NCBI RefSeq assembly: GCF_020524285.1
Contig: NZ_JAIVKX010000001.1
Coordinates: forward strand, 108,920-172,919
DNA from: Alloyangia pacifica
GTDB lineage: Bacteria; Pseudomonadota; Alphaproteobacteria; Rhodobacterales; Rhodobacteraceae
DNA length: 64,000 nucleotides
Direction of reading: 5' to 3'
Made by a program: the position numbers and the translations under genes
Part shown: positions 16,789 to 25,993 of the stretch, piece after piece
How positions within the stretch are numbered: the stretch's first letter is position 1
How the letters are laid out: every line of letters begins with the position of its first letter
Notes under the pieces: model-generated
What the model saw: only the letters and a program-made list of their open reading frames with translations
Database searches by the model: none
What the model was told of the DNA's origin: nothing

Positions 16789-17325
16789 ATGAGCCTGCAC
16801 GTGGCACTGCTGCGCGGTCTCAACGTCGGCGGGGCGAACGCGCTGCCCATGGCCGATCTGCGCGCCCTTTGCGCGGGGCTGGGCTGGCGGGAGGTGCAGA
16901 GCCATCTCGCCTCGGGCAACCTGGTCTTTGAGGCGGAAGGGGGCCGCGGCGCATTGGCGGACGCACTGCGCGAGGCCTTGGCGGAACGGGGCCTCGACGT
17001 GCCGGTGCTGGTCCTGCCGCCCGCGCGGATCCGCCGGGCGGTCGCCGCCTGTCCCTTTGCGCCCGCCGCACCGAAACTGGTGCACGCCTGTTTTGCCTTC
17101 GGGCCATTGCGCCTCGACCGCGCGCTGTTCGAGCGCTTCGCCGCGCCGGGAGACGAGGTGGCCGCCGAGGAGCACCTGCTCTGGCTGCACACTCCCGGCG
17201 GCTTCGGGCGCTCCAAGCTGGCGCCGCGGCTCGAGGCCATCGGAGGGGCGCCGCTCACCGCCCGCAACCTCTCGTCGCTCGGCAAGCTCATCGAGCTTCT
17301 GGACGCAGGGGAAGAGACGCGTTAG
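16789..17325 (+). CDS. DUF1697 protein
   Basis: A 178-residue member of the DUF1697 family, recognised from the opening HVALLRGLNVGGANALPMADL and the QSHLASGNLVFEAEG strand. Members are small cytosolic proteins with a ferredoxin-like alpha/beta layout and no established function. I start at ATG 16789, preceded by GGAGGGCAGGGCCA. The gene ends only 9 bases before the putative cysS leader peptide, so transcription may read through into cysS. Confidence 0.85.
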   Translation: MSLHVALLRGLNVGGANALPMADLRALCAGLGWREVQSHLASGNLVFEAEGGRGALADALREALAERGLDVPVLVLPPARIRRAVAACPFAPAAPKLVHACFAFGPLRLDRALFERFAAPGDEVAAEEHLLWLHTPGGFGRSKLAPRLEAIGGAPLTARNLSSLGKLIELLDAGEETR

Positions 17326-17334
17326 AACCGCCAC

Positions 17335-17379
17335 ATGACCCTGCGCATCACCACCCTGATTTGCTGCATTACCCGCTGA
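17335..17379 (+). CDS. Putative Cys-Cys leader peptide upstream of cysS
   Basis: A 14-codon open frame, MTLRITTLICCITR, ending in TGA 81 bases before the cysS start. It has two adjacent TGC cysteine codons, which is what a cysteine- or Cys-tRNA-sensing attenuator needs, and it sits directly ahead of the gene that charges tRNA-Cys. The following RNA can fold in two competing ways: segment 17386-17392 (CGGCGGG) pairs with 17431-17437 (CCCGCCG), or 17381-17391 pairs with 17441-17453, which covers the AAGGAG ribosome-binding site of cysS. Its own ribosome-binding site is weak. The leader role is inference. Confidence 0.5.
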   Translation: MTLRITTLICCITR

Positions 17380-17460
17380 TTTCTTCGGCGGGCCGGTCTT
17401 CTATTCCAATCGAGAGACGAAGTTGCTAATCCCGCCGCGACCGCCGCGAAGGAGCGCGAC

Positions 17461-18879
<1,419 letters not shown>

Positions 18880-18982
18880 CCTATCTCATGCAGAGCGGAG
18901 GGTCGGGCGCGGCCCGGGCTGGTCGCCCGGACCAAGGCTCGTGCGGGAACCGCAACGCCAAGACACGGAAAGGAGGGGCGTG

Positions 18983-20614
18983 ATGGGGAAGGAGCGTCTC
19001 TACATCTACGACACCACCCTGCGCGACGGGCAGCAAACGCAGGGCGTGCAGTTCTCCACTGCCGAGAAGCACCGCATCGTCGCGGCGCTGGACGCGCTGG
19101 GGGTCGACTACATCGAGGGCGGCTGGCCCGGCGCCAACCCCACCGACAGCGCCTTCTTCGACGAGGTCGGCCAGACCCGCGCCACGGTGACCGCCTTCGG
19201 CATGACCAAGCGGGCAGGGCGCTCTGCGGCCAATGACGACGTGCTGGCGGCGGTGCTCAATGCGGGCACGCCCTCGGTCTGCCTCGTCGGCAAGACCCAT
19301 GAGTTCCACGTCACCACCGCGCTCGGCATCACGCTGGAGGAGAACCTCGAGGCGATTTCCTCGTCGATTGCCCATTGCGTCTCGCAGCAGCGCGAGACGC
19401 TGTTCGATGCGGAACACTTCTTCGACGGCTACAAGGCCAACCCCGGCTACGCGCTGGACTGCGTGAAGGCGGCGCTGGAGAACGGTGCGCGCTGGGTCGT
19501 GCTCTGCGACACCAATGGCGGCACGCTGCCCGACGAGGTCGGGCGCATCGTGCGCGAGGTGATCGCGGCGGGCGTGCCCGGAGACAAGCTCGGCATCCAC
19601 ACCCACAACGACACCGAGAACGCCGTGGGCTGCACGCTGGCGGCGATCGACGCGGGCGTGCGGCAGCTTCAGGGCACCTTGAACGGACTCGGCGAACGCT
19701 GTGGCAATGCCAATCTCACCACGCTGATCCCGACGCTGCTGCTGAAGGCGCCCTATGCCAGCCGCTACGAGACCGGGGTGAGCCCCGAGGCGGTCGAGGG
19801 CATCACGCAGGTGAGCCGGATGCTCGACGAGATCCTCAACCGCGTGCCGATGCGCCAGGCGCCCTACGTGGGCAGCTCGGCCTTTGCCCACAAGGCGGGG
19901 CTGCACGCCAGCGCGATCCTCAAGGATCCAACGACTTACGAGCACATCGAGCCGGGCGTGGTGGGCAACCGCCGGGTCATCCCGATGTCGAACCAGGCCG
20001 GCCAGTCGAACCTGCGCCGCCGCCTCGCCGAGGCGGGGCTGGAGGTCGAGAAGGGCGATCCGGCGCTCGGGCGCATCCTCGAGCGGATCAAGGCCAAGGA
20101 GGCCGAGGGCTACACCTACGACACCGCACAGGCGAGCTTCGAGCTTCTGGCGCGCGACGAGCTGGGGCTGCTGCCCGAGTTCTTCGAGGTGAAGCGCTAC
20201 CGGGTGACCATCGAGCGCCGCAAGAACAAGTACGACCAGATGGTCTCGCTCTCCGAGGCCGTGGTGGTGGTCAAGGTGGACGGTGAGAAGAAGCTCTCGG
20301 TCTCCGACAGCCTCGACACCGAGGGCCATGACCGCGGCCCGGTCAACGCGCTGTCGAAGGCGCTGGCCAAGGATCTCGGTCGCTACCAGTCGGTGATCGA
20401 CGACATGCGGCTGGTCGACTTCAAGGTGCGCATCACCCAGGGCGGCACCGAAGCCGTGACCCGGGTCATCATTGACAGCGAGGATGGCTCGGGCCGGCGC
20501 TGGCAGACCGTGGGCGTCAGCGCCAACATAGTCGATGCGTCCTTCGAGGCGCTGCTGGATGCCGTGCGCTGGAAGCTGATCCGCGACTGCGGGGTGGCGC
20601 GTGCAGCTCAGTGA
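18983..20614 (+). CDS. cimA: (R)-citramalate synthase-type enzyme
   Basis: A 543-residue member of the 2-isopropylmalate synthase family of CimA type, which condenses acetyl-CoA with pyruvate to citramalate, a threonine-independent entry to isoleucine. Motifs: IYDTTLRDGQQTQGVQFS at the N-terminus (metal-binding Asp), the barrel segment LGIHTHNDTENAVG, and GTLNGLGERCGNANL. A C-terminal LeuA-type regulatory domain (from about residue 400) suggests end-product control. ATG 18983 follows AAAGGAGGGGCGTG. It overlaps the next gene by 14 bases. Confidence 0.9.
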   Translation: MGKERLYIYDTTLRDGQQTQGVQFSTAEKHRIVAALDALGVDYIEGGWPGANPTDSAFFDEVGQTRATVTAFGMTKRAGRSAANDDVLAAVLNAGTPSVCLVGKTHEFHVTTALGITLEENLEAISSSIAHCVSQQRETLFDAEHFFDGYKANPGYALDCVKAALENGARWVVLCDTNGGTLPDEVGRIVREVIAAGVPGDKLGIHTHNDTENAVGCTLAAIDAGVRQLQGTLNGLGERCGNANLTTLIPTLLLKAPYASRYETGVSPEAVEGITQVSRMLDEILNRVPMRQAPYVGSSAFAHKAGLHASAILKDPTTYEHIEPGVVGNRRVIPMSNQAGQSNLRRRLAEAGLEVEKGDPALGRILERIKAKEAEGYTYDTAQASFELLARDELGLLPEFFEVKRYRVTIERRKNKYDQMVSLSEAVVVVKVDGEKKLSVSDSLDTEGHDRGPVNALSKALAKDLGRYQSVIDDMRLVDFKVRITQGGTEAVTRVIIDSEDGSGRRWQTVGVSANIVDASFEALLDAVRWKLIRDCGVARAAQ

Positions 20615-21377
20615 CGACCTGATCGCCTGCGCCGGGCTGATCGAGCGCGGCGACCCCGACCGGTTCACCGCCGCCATGGCCGCGCCGCCCGAGGCGCGGC
20701 GGGTGCTCTTCCCGCTCTATGCGTTCAATCTCGAGGTCGCCCGCGCGCCCTGGGTGACGCAGGAGACGATGATCGCCGAGATGCGCCTGCAATGGTGGCG
20801 CGACGCGCTCGAAGAGATCGCGCAGGGTGGCGAGGTGCGGCGGCACGAGGTGGTGACGCCGCTTTCGCAGGTTCTGGACCGCGACACCGCGGCCCGGCTC
20901 GACCCGCTGGTCGGCGCGCGGCGCTGGGACATCTACCGCGATCCCTTCGAGGACGAGGCGCATCTGACGCGCTATCTCGAGGAAACCTCGGGGCTGCTGC
21001 TGCTTGCGGCGGGGCGGGCGCTTGGCGGGATGGACGAGGCGGTGGCGCTGGACGCGGGCTATGCCTTCGGCCTCGCCGCCTTCCTGCGCGCGGTGCCGGA
21101 GCTGGAGAGCAAGGGCCGGGTGCCACTGCTCGACGGTCGGCCCGAGGGCGTGGCGGCGCTGGCACGTGGCGGGCTCGAGCGGCTGCGGCGGGCGCACCGG
21201 GGGTTTGGGGCAGTGCCCAAGGCGTCGCGCCCGGCGCTGCTCGCCGGATGGCAGGCAGGGCCGCTGCTGGCGCTGGCGGCGAAGGCGCCGCAGCGGGTGG
21301 CCGAGGGAACGCTGGAGCTTTCCGAGTTCTCGAAGCGCGCGCGGCTGGTCAAGGCCGGCTTCACCGGGCGGGTCTAA
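20601..21377 (+). CDS. Squalene/phytoene synthase-family protein, NDUFAF6-like
   Basis: A 258-residue protein with the all-helical squalene/phytoene synthase fold (LYAFNLEVARAP, MRLQWWRDALEEI, YAFGLAAFLRAVPELESKGRVPLL). The two Asp-rich, Mg-binding motifs needed for prenyl transfer are degenerate (NLEVA at the first, RAVPE at the second), so it is probably not a terpene synthase. It resembles the NDUFAF6 group linked to respiratory complex I assembly. It starts with GTG 20601 inside the end of cimA, indicating translational coupling. Confidence 0.78.
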   Translation: MQLSDDLIACAGLIERGDPDRFTAAMAAPPEARRVLFPLYAFNLEVARAPWVTQETMIAEMRLQWWRDALEEIAQGGEVRRHEVVTPLSQVLDRDTAARLDPLVGARRWDIYRDPFEDEAHLTRYLEETSGLLLLAAGRALGGMDEAVALDAGYAFGLAAFLRAVPELESKGRVPLLDGRPEGVAALARGGLERLRRAHRGFGAVPKASRPALLAGWQAGPLLALAAKAPQRVAEGTLELSEFSKRARLVKAGFTGRV

Positions 21378-21378
21378 C

Positions 21379-21402
21379 GCACCTCTCTTCGAGGCGAGGT
21401 GC
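21379..21402. terminator. Hairpin between convergent genes
   Basis: GCACCTC and GAGGTGC form a 7-base stem with a 10-base loop, 1 base after the synthase-like gene's stop and before the convergent MFS gene. There is no T run, so termination is only likely. Confidence 0.4.
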
Positions 21403-21425
21403 TACGCCCTTCGAAGGAAGTTGGC

Positions 21426-22640
21426 TCACTCTGCCGGCTGCTCGACGGGCCGCAGCACCAGCCAGATCAGCGCGCCGCCGGCCAGCACCAGGAAGGGCGC
21501 CATCGCCATGACCACGGCGCTCCAGCCCTCCTGCGGCGTGCCGCCCGAGCAGTTCATCAGCCCGCCCGAGGCCAGTGAGGCGAAGGTCACCCCGCCGAAA
21601 ACCAGCAGGTCGTTCAGCCCCTGCATGCGGCCGCGCTCTTCCGCCGTATGCGCGCCGGCCAGCATGGTGGTCGCCCCGATGAAGCCGAAGTTCCAGCCGA
21701 TCCCCAGCAGCACCAGCGCGACGAAGAAATTCTCCAGCTCGACCCCGGTCATCGCCACGGCGCCCGCGCCGGCGAGGATGAAGAGCCCGAGGCCCATGAC
21801 CTTCTCGACCCCGAAGCGGTTGATGATCTGGCCGGTGAAGAACGACGGCGCGAACATCGCCAGAACGTGGGCGCTGACCACGTTGGCGGCGTCAGAGGTC
21901 TCGTAGCCGCAGCCCACCACCGCCAGCGGGGTGGAGGTCATCACCAGGTTCATCAGCGCATAGCTCACCATGCCGCAGATCACCGCCACGGCGATGCGCG
22001 GGGTGGTGAGCAGCTGCCAGCGGGTGCGGCCGTAGTCGCTGCCGGGGGCCGGGGCCGGGGGCTTGGGGATGTCGAGGAAGAGGAAGAGCAGCGCACCTAT
22101 GAGGTTCACCGCGATCACCGCGGCATAGGTGCCGAAGAAGGGGATCACGTAGGCGTTGGCGGTCAGCTTCACCAGCTGCGGTCCGATCAGCGCCGAGACC
22201 AGCCCCCCCGCCATCACGTAGGAGATCGCCTTGGGGCGGAAGGCGGGGCTGGCGGTGTCGGCGGCGGCGAAGCGGTAGAAGCCCTGCGCCGACATGTAGA
22301 GCCCGGTGAGCAGGCTGCCGAGCAGGAAGATCGGGAAAGACTGCAGGTAGAGCCCCGTTGCGCCCACGATGCCCCCGAGCGTGCCGCCCGCAGTGCCCAG
22401 CACGAAGCCGGCGCGGCGTCCGAAGCGCTGCATGAAGGCCGAGACCGGGGTGGCGGAAAGCATCGACCCCAGCACGATCAGCGAGATCGGCAACGTGGCG
22501 AAACAGGGGTTCGGCGCCAGCGACTGCCCGGCCAGCCCGCCGATGGTGAAGATCATCGGCATCTGCGCGCCGAGGAACGCCTGCGCGAGAACCAGAACGG
22601 TGACATTGCGCCGGGCGCGGGAGTCTGATGTGCTGTGCAT
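21426..22640 (-). CDS. MFS transporter
   Basis: A 404-residue major facilitator with about 12 hydrophobic segments. The loop motif QRFGRRAGFVLGTAGGTLGG after helix 2 is the usual MFS A-type motif, and a second half starts near PRIAVAVICGMVSYALM, where the pattern repeats (NRFGVEKVMGLGLF). Substrate unknown. I start at ATG 22640 (MHSTSDSRARRNVTVLVLAQ). The gene converges with the phytoene-synthase-like gene and diverges from the DNA glycosylase gene. Confidence 0.87.
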   Translation of the reverse strand: MHSTSDSRARRNVTVLVLAQAFLGAQMPMIFTIGGLAGQSLAPNPCFATLPISLIVLGSMLSATPVSAFMQRFGRRAGFVLGTAGGTLGGIVGATGLYLQSFPIFLLGSLLTGLYMSAQGFYRFAAADTASPAFRPKAISYVMAGGLVSALIGPQLVKLTANAYVIPFFGTYAAVIAVNLIGALLFLFLDIPKPPAPAPGSDYGRTRWQLLTTPRIAVAVICGMVSYALMNLVMTSTPLAVVGCGYETSDAANVVSAHVLAMFAPSFFTGQIINRFGVEKVMGLGLFILAGAGAVAMTGVELENFFVALVLLGIGWNFGFIGATTMLAGAHTAEERGRMQGLNDLLVFGGVTFASLASGGLMNCSGGTPQEGWSAVVMAMAPFLVLAGGALIWLVLRPVEQPAE

Positions 22641-22787
22641 GGCAAATCGGTAGGGCGCGTGCCGGCGAAGCACAAGGGGGCACACGCGGGTATGGCTGCG
22701 GCCTGACGCCGCTTTGCGTCCGCCGCGCGCTTCGGGGCATTGCGCCGCCGGGACGTTGAGACCGTGAAGAAAGACGAAAGGGCCGAG

Positions 22788-23435
22788 ATGAGCGACGAGA
22801 TGCTGCAGGTCGGACGGATCATCCACTCGGATGCCTGCGTGACCGAGGGCTGCGAATGGCTGGCGGCCGCTGAGCCGCGCTTTGCCCATGCGCTGGAGCT
22901 CACCGGCCCGCTGCCGCTCCGGCGGCGCGACGCCGGCTTCGGGCAGTTGCTGTCGGCGATCGTCAGCCAGCAGGTCAGCGTGGCCTCGGCGCGGGCGATC
23001 TGGGCGCGGCTGGAGGCGGCGGGGATGACCACCCCCGAGGCGATCCTGAGCACCGACCTCGAGGGGCTGCGCGCGCTTGGCCTGTCGCGGCAGAAGGCCA
23101 CCTATGCGCAGGCGCTGGCGGCCGAGGGCATCGACTTCGACGCGCTGCGCGAGGCTCCGACACCCGTGGTGGTTGAGAGGCTGACAGCGGTGAAGGGGAT
23201 CGGGGTCTGGACCGCCGAGATCTACGCCATGTTCTCGCTCGGCCATGCGGATGTCTTCGCGCCGGGCGATCTGGCGCTGCAGGAGGCGGCACGGCTGCTC
23301 TTCGAACTCGACGAACGGCCCAAGGAGCGGGCGCTGCGGCAGATGGCCGAGGCCTGGAGCCCCTGGCGGGCTGTTGCGGCGCGCGCGCTCTGGGCCTACT
23401 ACCATGTGCGCAAGCAAAGAGAAGGTATTGCATGA
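22788..23435 (+). CDS. DNA-3-methyladenine glycosylase II-type enzyme
   Basis: A 215-residue HhH-GPD base-excision repair glycosylase of the AlkA type, which removes alkylated purines. The helix-hairpin-helix is TAVKGIGVWTAEIYAMFSLG (about 133-152), and the catalytic aspartate is D161 in FAPGDLALQ. QLLSAIVSQQVSVASAR is the typical N-terminal core. It is shorter than E. coli AlkA because the N-terminal beta domain is missing, as in many bacterial homologues. ATG 22788 follows GAAAGGGCCGAG. Its stop overlaps the start of the esterase gene. Confidence 0.88.
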   Translation: MSDEMLQVGRIIHSDACVTEGCEWLAAAEPRFAHALELTGPLPLRRRDAGFGQLLSAIVSQQVSVASARAIWARLEAAGMTTPEAILSTDLEGLRALGLSRQKATYAQALAAEGIDFDALREAPTPVVVERLTAVKGIGVWTAEIYAMFSLGHADVFAPGDLALQEAARLLFELDERPKERALRQMAEAWSPWRAVAARALWAYYHVRKQREGIA

Positions 23436-24097
23436 CCCGCGTTCTTCAGGCCGGCCGCAAGGGCCCCGCATCGGGCGAGACCCGTTCCTGCGTCGTCTTC
23501 CTGCACGGCTATGGCGCCAATGGCGCCGATCTGCTGGGCCTCGCCGATCCGCTCGCCGAGCACCTGCCCGACACGATGTTCGTCGCCCCCGACGCCCCCG
23601 AGGACTGCGCGGGCGCGCCCATGGGCTTCCAGTGGTTCCCGATCCCCTGGATCGACGGTTCCTCGGAAGAGGAATCCATGCAAGGCATGGCGCGGGCGGT
23701 CGAGGATCTGAACGCCTTTCTCGATGCGCTGATGGTCGACGAGGACCTGCTGCCCGAGCAGGTGGCGCTCTTCGGCTTCTCGCAGGGCTCGATGATGTCG
23801 CTGCACGTGGCGCCGCGGCGCGAGGACGAGGTCGCGGGGGTCGTGGCATTCTCCGGACGGCTGGTCTCGCCCGAGCTGCTCGCCGACGAGGTGGTGAGCC
23901 GGCCGCCGGTGCTGCTGGTGCATGGCGATCAGGACGAGGTGGTGCCGCCGGAATCGCTGCCCGCCGCCGCCGAGGCGCTGCAGGGCGCCGGGTGGAAAGA
24001 GGTCTATGCCCACGTGATGAAGGGCACCGGCCACGGCATCGACCCCGAGGGGCTGGGCGTGGCGCTGGCCTTCCTGCGCGACAAGTGCGGGTTCTAG
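23432..24097 (+). CDS. Phospholipase/carboxylesterase-family alpha/beta hydrolase
   Basis: A 221-residue alpha/beta hydrolase of the Abhydrolase_2 group. The oxyanion region is LHGYGANG, the nucleophile S117 is in GFSQGS, the acid is D168 in HGDQDEVV and the base is H201 in GTGHGID, so the catalytic triad is complete. It is a cytosolic esterase or thioesterase of unknown substrate. It overlaps the glycosylase gene by 4 bases, an operon link that makes no obvious metabolic sense but is common in this group. Confidence 0.87.
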   Translation: MTRVLQAGRKGPASGETRSCVVFLHGYGANGADLLGLADPLAEHLPDTMFVAPDAPEDCAGAPMGFQWFPIPWIDGSSEEESMQGMARAVEDLNAFLDALMVDEDLLPEQVALFGFSQGSMMSLHVAPRREDEVAGVVAFSGRLVSPELLADEVVSRPPVLLVHGDQDEVVPPESLPAAAEALQGAGWKEVYAHVMKGTGHGIDPEGLGVALAFLRDKCGF

Positions 24098-24213
24098 CGC
24101 GTCGGCGGGCCTGCCCGCGTGACGCGCAGTGCCTGTAGCGGACCTGCGGCCGCGCGGGGCCAAGGCGTGCTGGCCCGAGGCGGTTCGGGGCCTTTCGCGG
24201 CCATGCAGGCTCG

Positions 24214-24645
24214 CTAGCCCCAGAGCCTCGGCTCGGCCAGTTCCAGCGAATTGCCCGCCGGGTCGCGGACGTAGATCGAGCGCGCGCCGTTCGGCCAGGT
24301 GAAATCCGCCTCGATCGCGACGCCTGCCTCCTGCAGCCGCTTGCGCCAGCGTTCCAGCGCCTCGCCGGGCATGGCAAGGCACACGTGCCCCGGCCCGCGC
24401 GCGCCGTGGCTCGGGACCGGCAGGGCGGGGTTGCGCGGCGGCTTCTCGGTTTCGTCGGGGTTGAAGATCAGCAGCACCCCGGTGCCGACCCGGAAGAAGA
24501 CGTGGCGGCTGTCGACGCGCGATATCTTCTCGAGCCCCATCACCTCGCCGTAGAAGGTCTCGGCGGCATCGAGGTCGGGGCAATAGAGCGCGGCTTCGAG
24601 AACAAAGGGTGGCGGGGCGGCGTCGGGCAGGGGCAAATCACTCAT
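24214..24645 (-). CDS. VOC-family (glyoxalase/bleomycin-resistance fold) protein
   Basis: A 143-residue protein with the paired beta-alpha-beta-beta-beta modules of the vicinal-oxygen-chelate superfamily: LEAALYCPDLDAAETFYGEVMG opens the first module, GHVCLAMPGEALERWRKRL the second, and RSIYVRDPAGNSLELAE closes it with the conserved metal-ligand glutamate. It may be a small dioxygenase, isomerase or resistance protein; the substrate cannot be told. ATG 24645 gives MSDLPLPDAAPPP. It faces the HNH gene across a spacer with a perfect palindrome. Confidence 0.85.
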   Translation of the reverse strand: MSDLPLPDAAPPPFVLEAALYCPDLDAAETFYGEVMGLEKISRVDSRHVFFRVGTGVLLIFNPDETEKPPRNPALPVPSHGARGPGHVCLAMPGEALERWRKRLQEAGVAIEADFTWPNGARSIYVRDPAGNSLELAEPRLWG

Positions 24646-24679
24646 GCGAGAAGACTAGCCGATGCCGCGCCTTGGTGTC

Positions 24680-24698
24680 ATGCTCATGTCATGAGCAT
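24680..24698. promoter_or_regulatory. Perfect inverted repeat between VOC and HNH genes
   Basis: ATGCTCAT-GTC-ATGAGCAT is an 8-base perfect inverted repeat with a 3-base spacer, 35 bases upstream of the VOC-protein start in the divergent spacer. This size and spacing fits a dimeric regulator site; the regulator is unknown. Confidence 0.4.
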
Positions 24699-24835
24699 CA
24701 CCTATCCACAGGGGCATCAGGGCATATAGCGAGGCTTGTCAGAGCCTTTCCGCGATATATAGTGGTTTAGAAGCTGGGGCGGGTGGTCCCGCTCTGGTGC
24801 CCTTACGAGCAGACAGAGCGGGGGACGACTCACTC

Positions 24836-25420
24836 ATGGACGGCGACTTCAGGACACATTTCGTACGAGAGCCCTCGGCGCTCCGCCAACACCCGGCGCT
24901 GGTGCTGAACGCGGACTACCGCCCGCTCTCCTACTACCCATTGTCGCTCTGGCCATGGCAGGAAGCGGTGAAGGCGGCCTTCCTCGACAGGGTGGATATC
25001 ATCGCCGAATACGACGAAGAGGTCCGAAGCCCCTCGATGGTGCTGAAGATACCGAGTGTCGTCGTCCTCAAAGATTACGTAAAACCGAGAAAGCGCGTGG
25101 CCTTCACGCGCTTTAATCTTTTCTTGAGGGATGAATTCCGCTGCCAGTACTGCGGCAGCAAGGGCGACCTGACCTTCGACCACGTGGTGCCGCGTGCCTC
25201 GGGCGGGATCACCAGTTGGGAGAACGTGGTGGCCGCCTGCTCGCCGTGCAACCTGCGCAAGGGCTCGAAGAGCCTGCGCCGCGCCGGCATGTCGCTCTAC
25301 CGCGCGCCGCGCCAGCCCACCGCCGGGGAGCTGCTCAACGTCGGCCGCAAGTTCCCGCCCAACCACCTGCACGACAGCTGGCTGGACTTCCTCTACTGGG
25401 ATGCCGAGCTGGAGGCCTGA
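24836..25420 (+). CDS. HNH endonuclease
   Basis: A 194-residue HNH nuclease of a type widespread in alphaproteobacteria. The conserved N-terminal block LVLNADYRPLSYYPLSLWPW (23-42) precedes the HNH core: zinc cysteines C103 and C106 (CQYCG), the D115-H116 pair in FDHVVPRASGG, N130, and C135/C138 in CSPCN. Such stand-alone HNH proteins are not part of a recognisable restriction system here; their target is unknown. I start at ATG 24836 (MDGDFRTHFV); GTG 24797 would add 13 residues. Confidence 0.88.
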   Translation: MDGDFRTHFVREPSALRQHPALVLNADYRPLSYYPLSLWPWQEAVKAAFLDRVDIIAEYDEEVRSPSMVLKIPSVVVLKDYVKPRKRVAFTRFNLFLRDEFRCQYCGSKGDLTFDHVVPRASGGITSWENVVAACSPCNLRKGSKSLRRAGMSLYRAPRQPTAGELLNVGRKFPPNHLHDSWLDFLYWDAELEA

Positions 25421-25452
25421 CGCGAGCGCGACAGCGGGGCGCCGAAACGAGA

Positions 25453-25476
25453 AACGCCGGGCAGGGGCCCGGCGTT
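25453..25476. terminator. Terminator hairpin between convergent HNH and bactofilin genes
   Basis: AACGCCGGGC and GCCCGGCGTT form a perfect 10-base stem with a 4-base loop, placed 33 bases after the HNH stop and 26 bases from the bactofilin stop, usable in both directions. Confidence 0.75.
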
Positions 25477-25501
25477 CGCATTTCTGGTCTGGCCGTAAGG
25501 C

Positions 25502-25993
25502 TCAGCCGGCGGTCGGCTCCGCGGCGGGCGCCGCTGCGACCTTGCCCTTGCCGGTCGAGAGCGGGTCGTCGGCGCGCTGCACCGAGCCCTCGAAATGGGC
25601 GCCGGACTCGATGGCGATGGTCTTGTGGATGATGTCGCCCTCGACGCGGGCGGTGGCGGTCAGGCGGACCTTGAGGCCGCGCACACGGCCCACGATGCGG
25701 CCGTTGATCACCACGTCATCGGCGACGATCTCGCCCTTGATCGTGGCGCTCTCGCCGACGGTCAGCAGGTGGGCGCGGATGTCGCCCTCGATCGTACCCT
25801 CGACCTGGATGTCGCCGGTGGTCTTGATGTTGCCCGTGATGTGCAGATCGCTCGACAGGACCGAAGCCGGCGGCTTGGCTTTCGGTGCGGTCGGTTTGAA
25901 CTCGGTCGACCGGGGCGCATCGGAAACAGCGGGCTTTGCCGCGGTATCCTCGGCCTTGGGCCCGGGTTCATTGATCTTGCTCTTAGAAAACAT
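25502..25993 (-). CDS. Bactofilin
   Basis: A 163-residue bactofilin (DUF583), a cytoskeletal protein that self-assembles without nucleotide. A proline- and lysine-rich N-terminal tail (1-45) is followed by the right-handed beta-helix domain (about 46-140) with its hydrophobic repeats (SDLHITGNIKTTGDIQVEGT, GDIRAHLLTVGESATIKGEI). Its start overlaps the 3' end of the upstream M23 peptidase gene by 11 bases. Bactofilins commonly act with LytM-type peptidases to shape the cell wall locally, so the pair very likely functions together. Confidence 0.92.
   Translation of the reverse strand: MFSKSKINEPGPKAEDTAAKPAVSDAPRSTEFKPTAPKAKPPASVLSSDLHITGNIKTTGDIQVEGTIEGDIRAHLLTVGESATIKGEIVADDVVINGRIVGRVRGLKVRLTATARVEGDIIHKTIAIESGAHFEGSVQRADDPLSTGKGKVAAAPAAEPTAG

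Noticed and set aside
24703..24711. CTATCCACA, 8 of 9 bases of a DnaA box
   Set aside because: It is a single site without neighbouring copies, AT-rich unwinding region or replication genes, so an origin is not supported.
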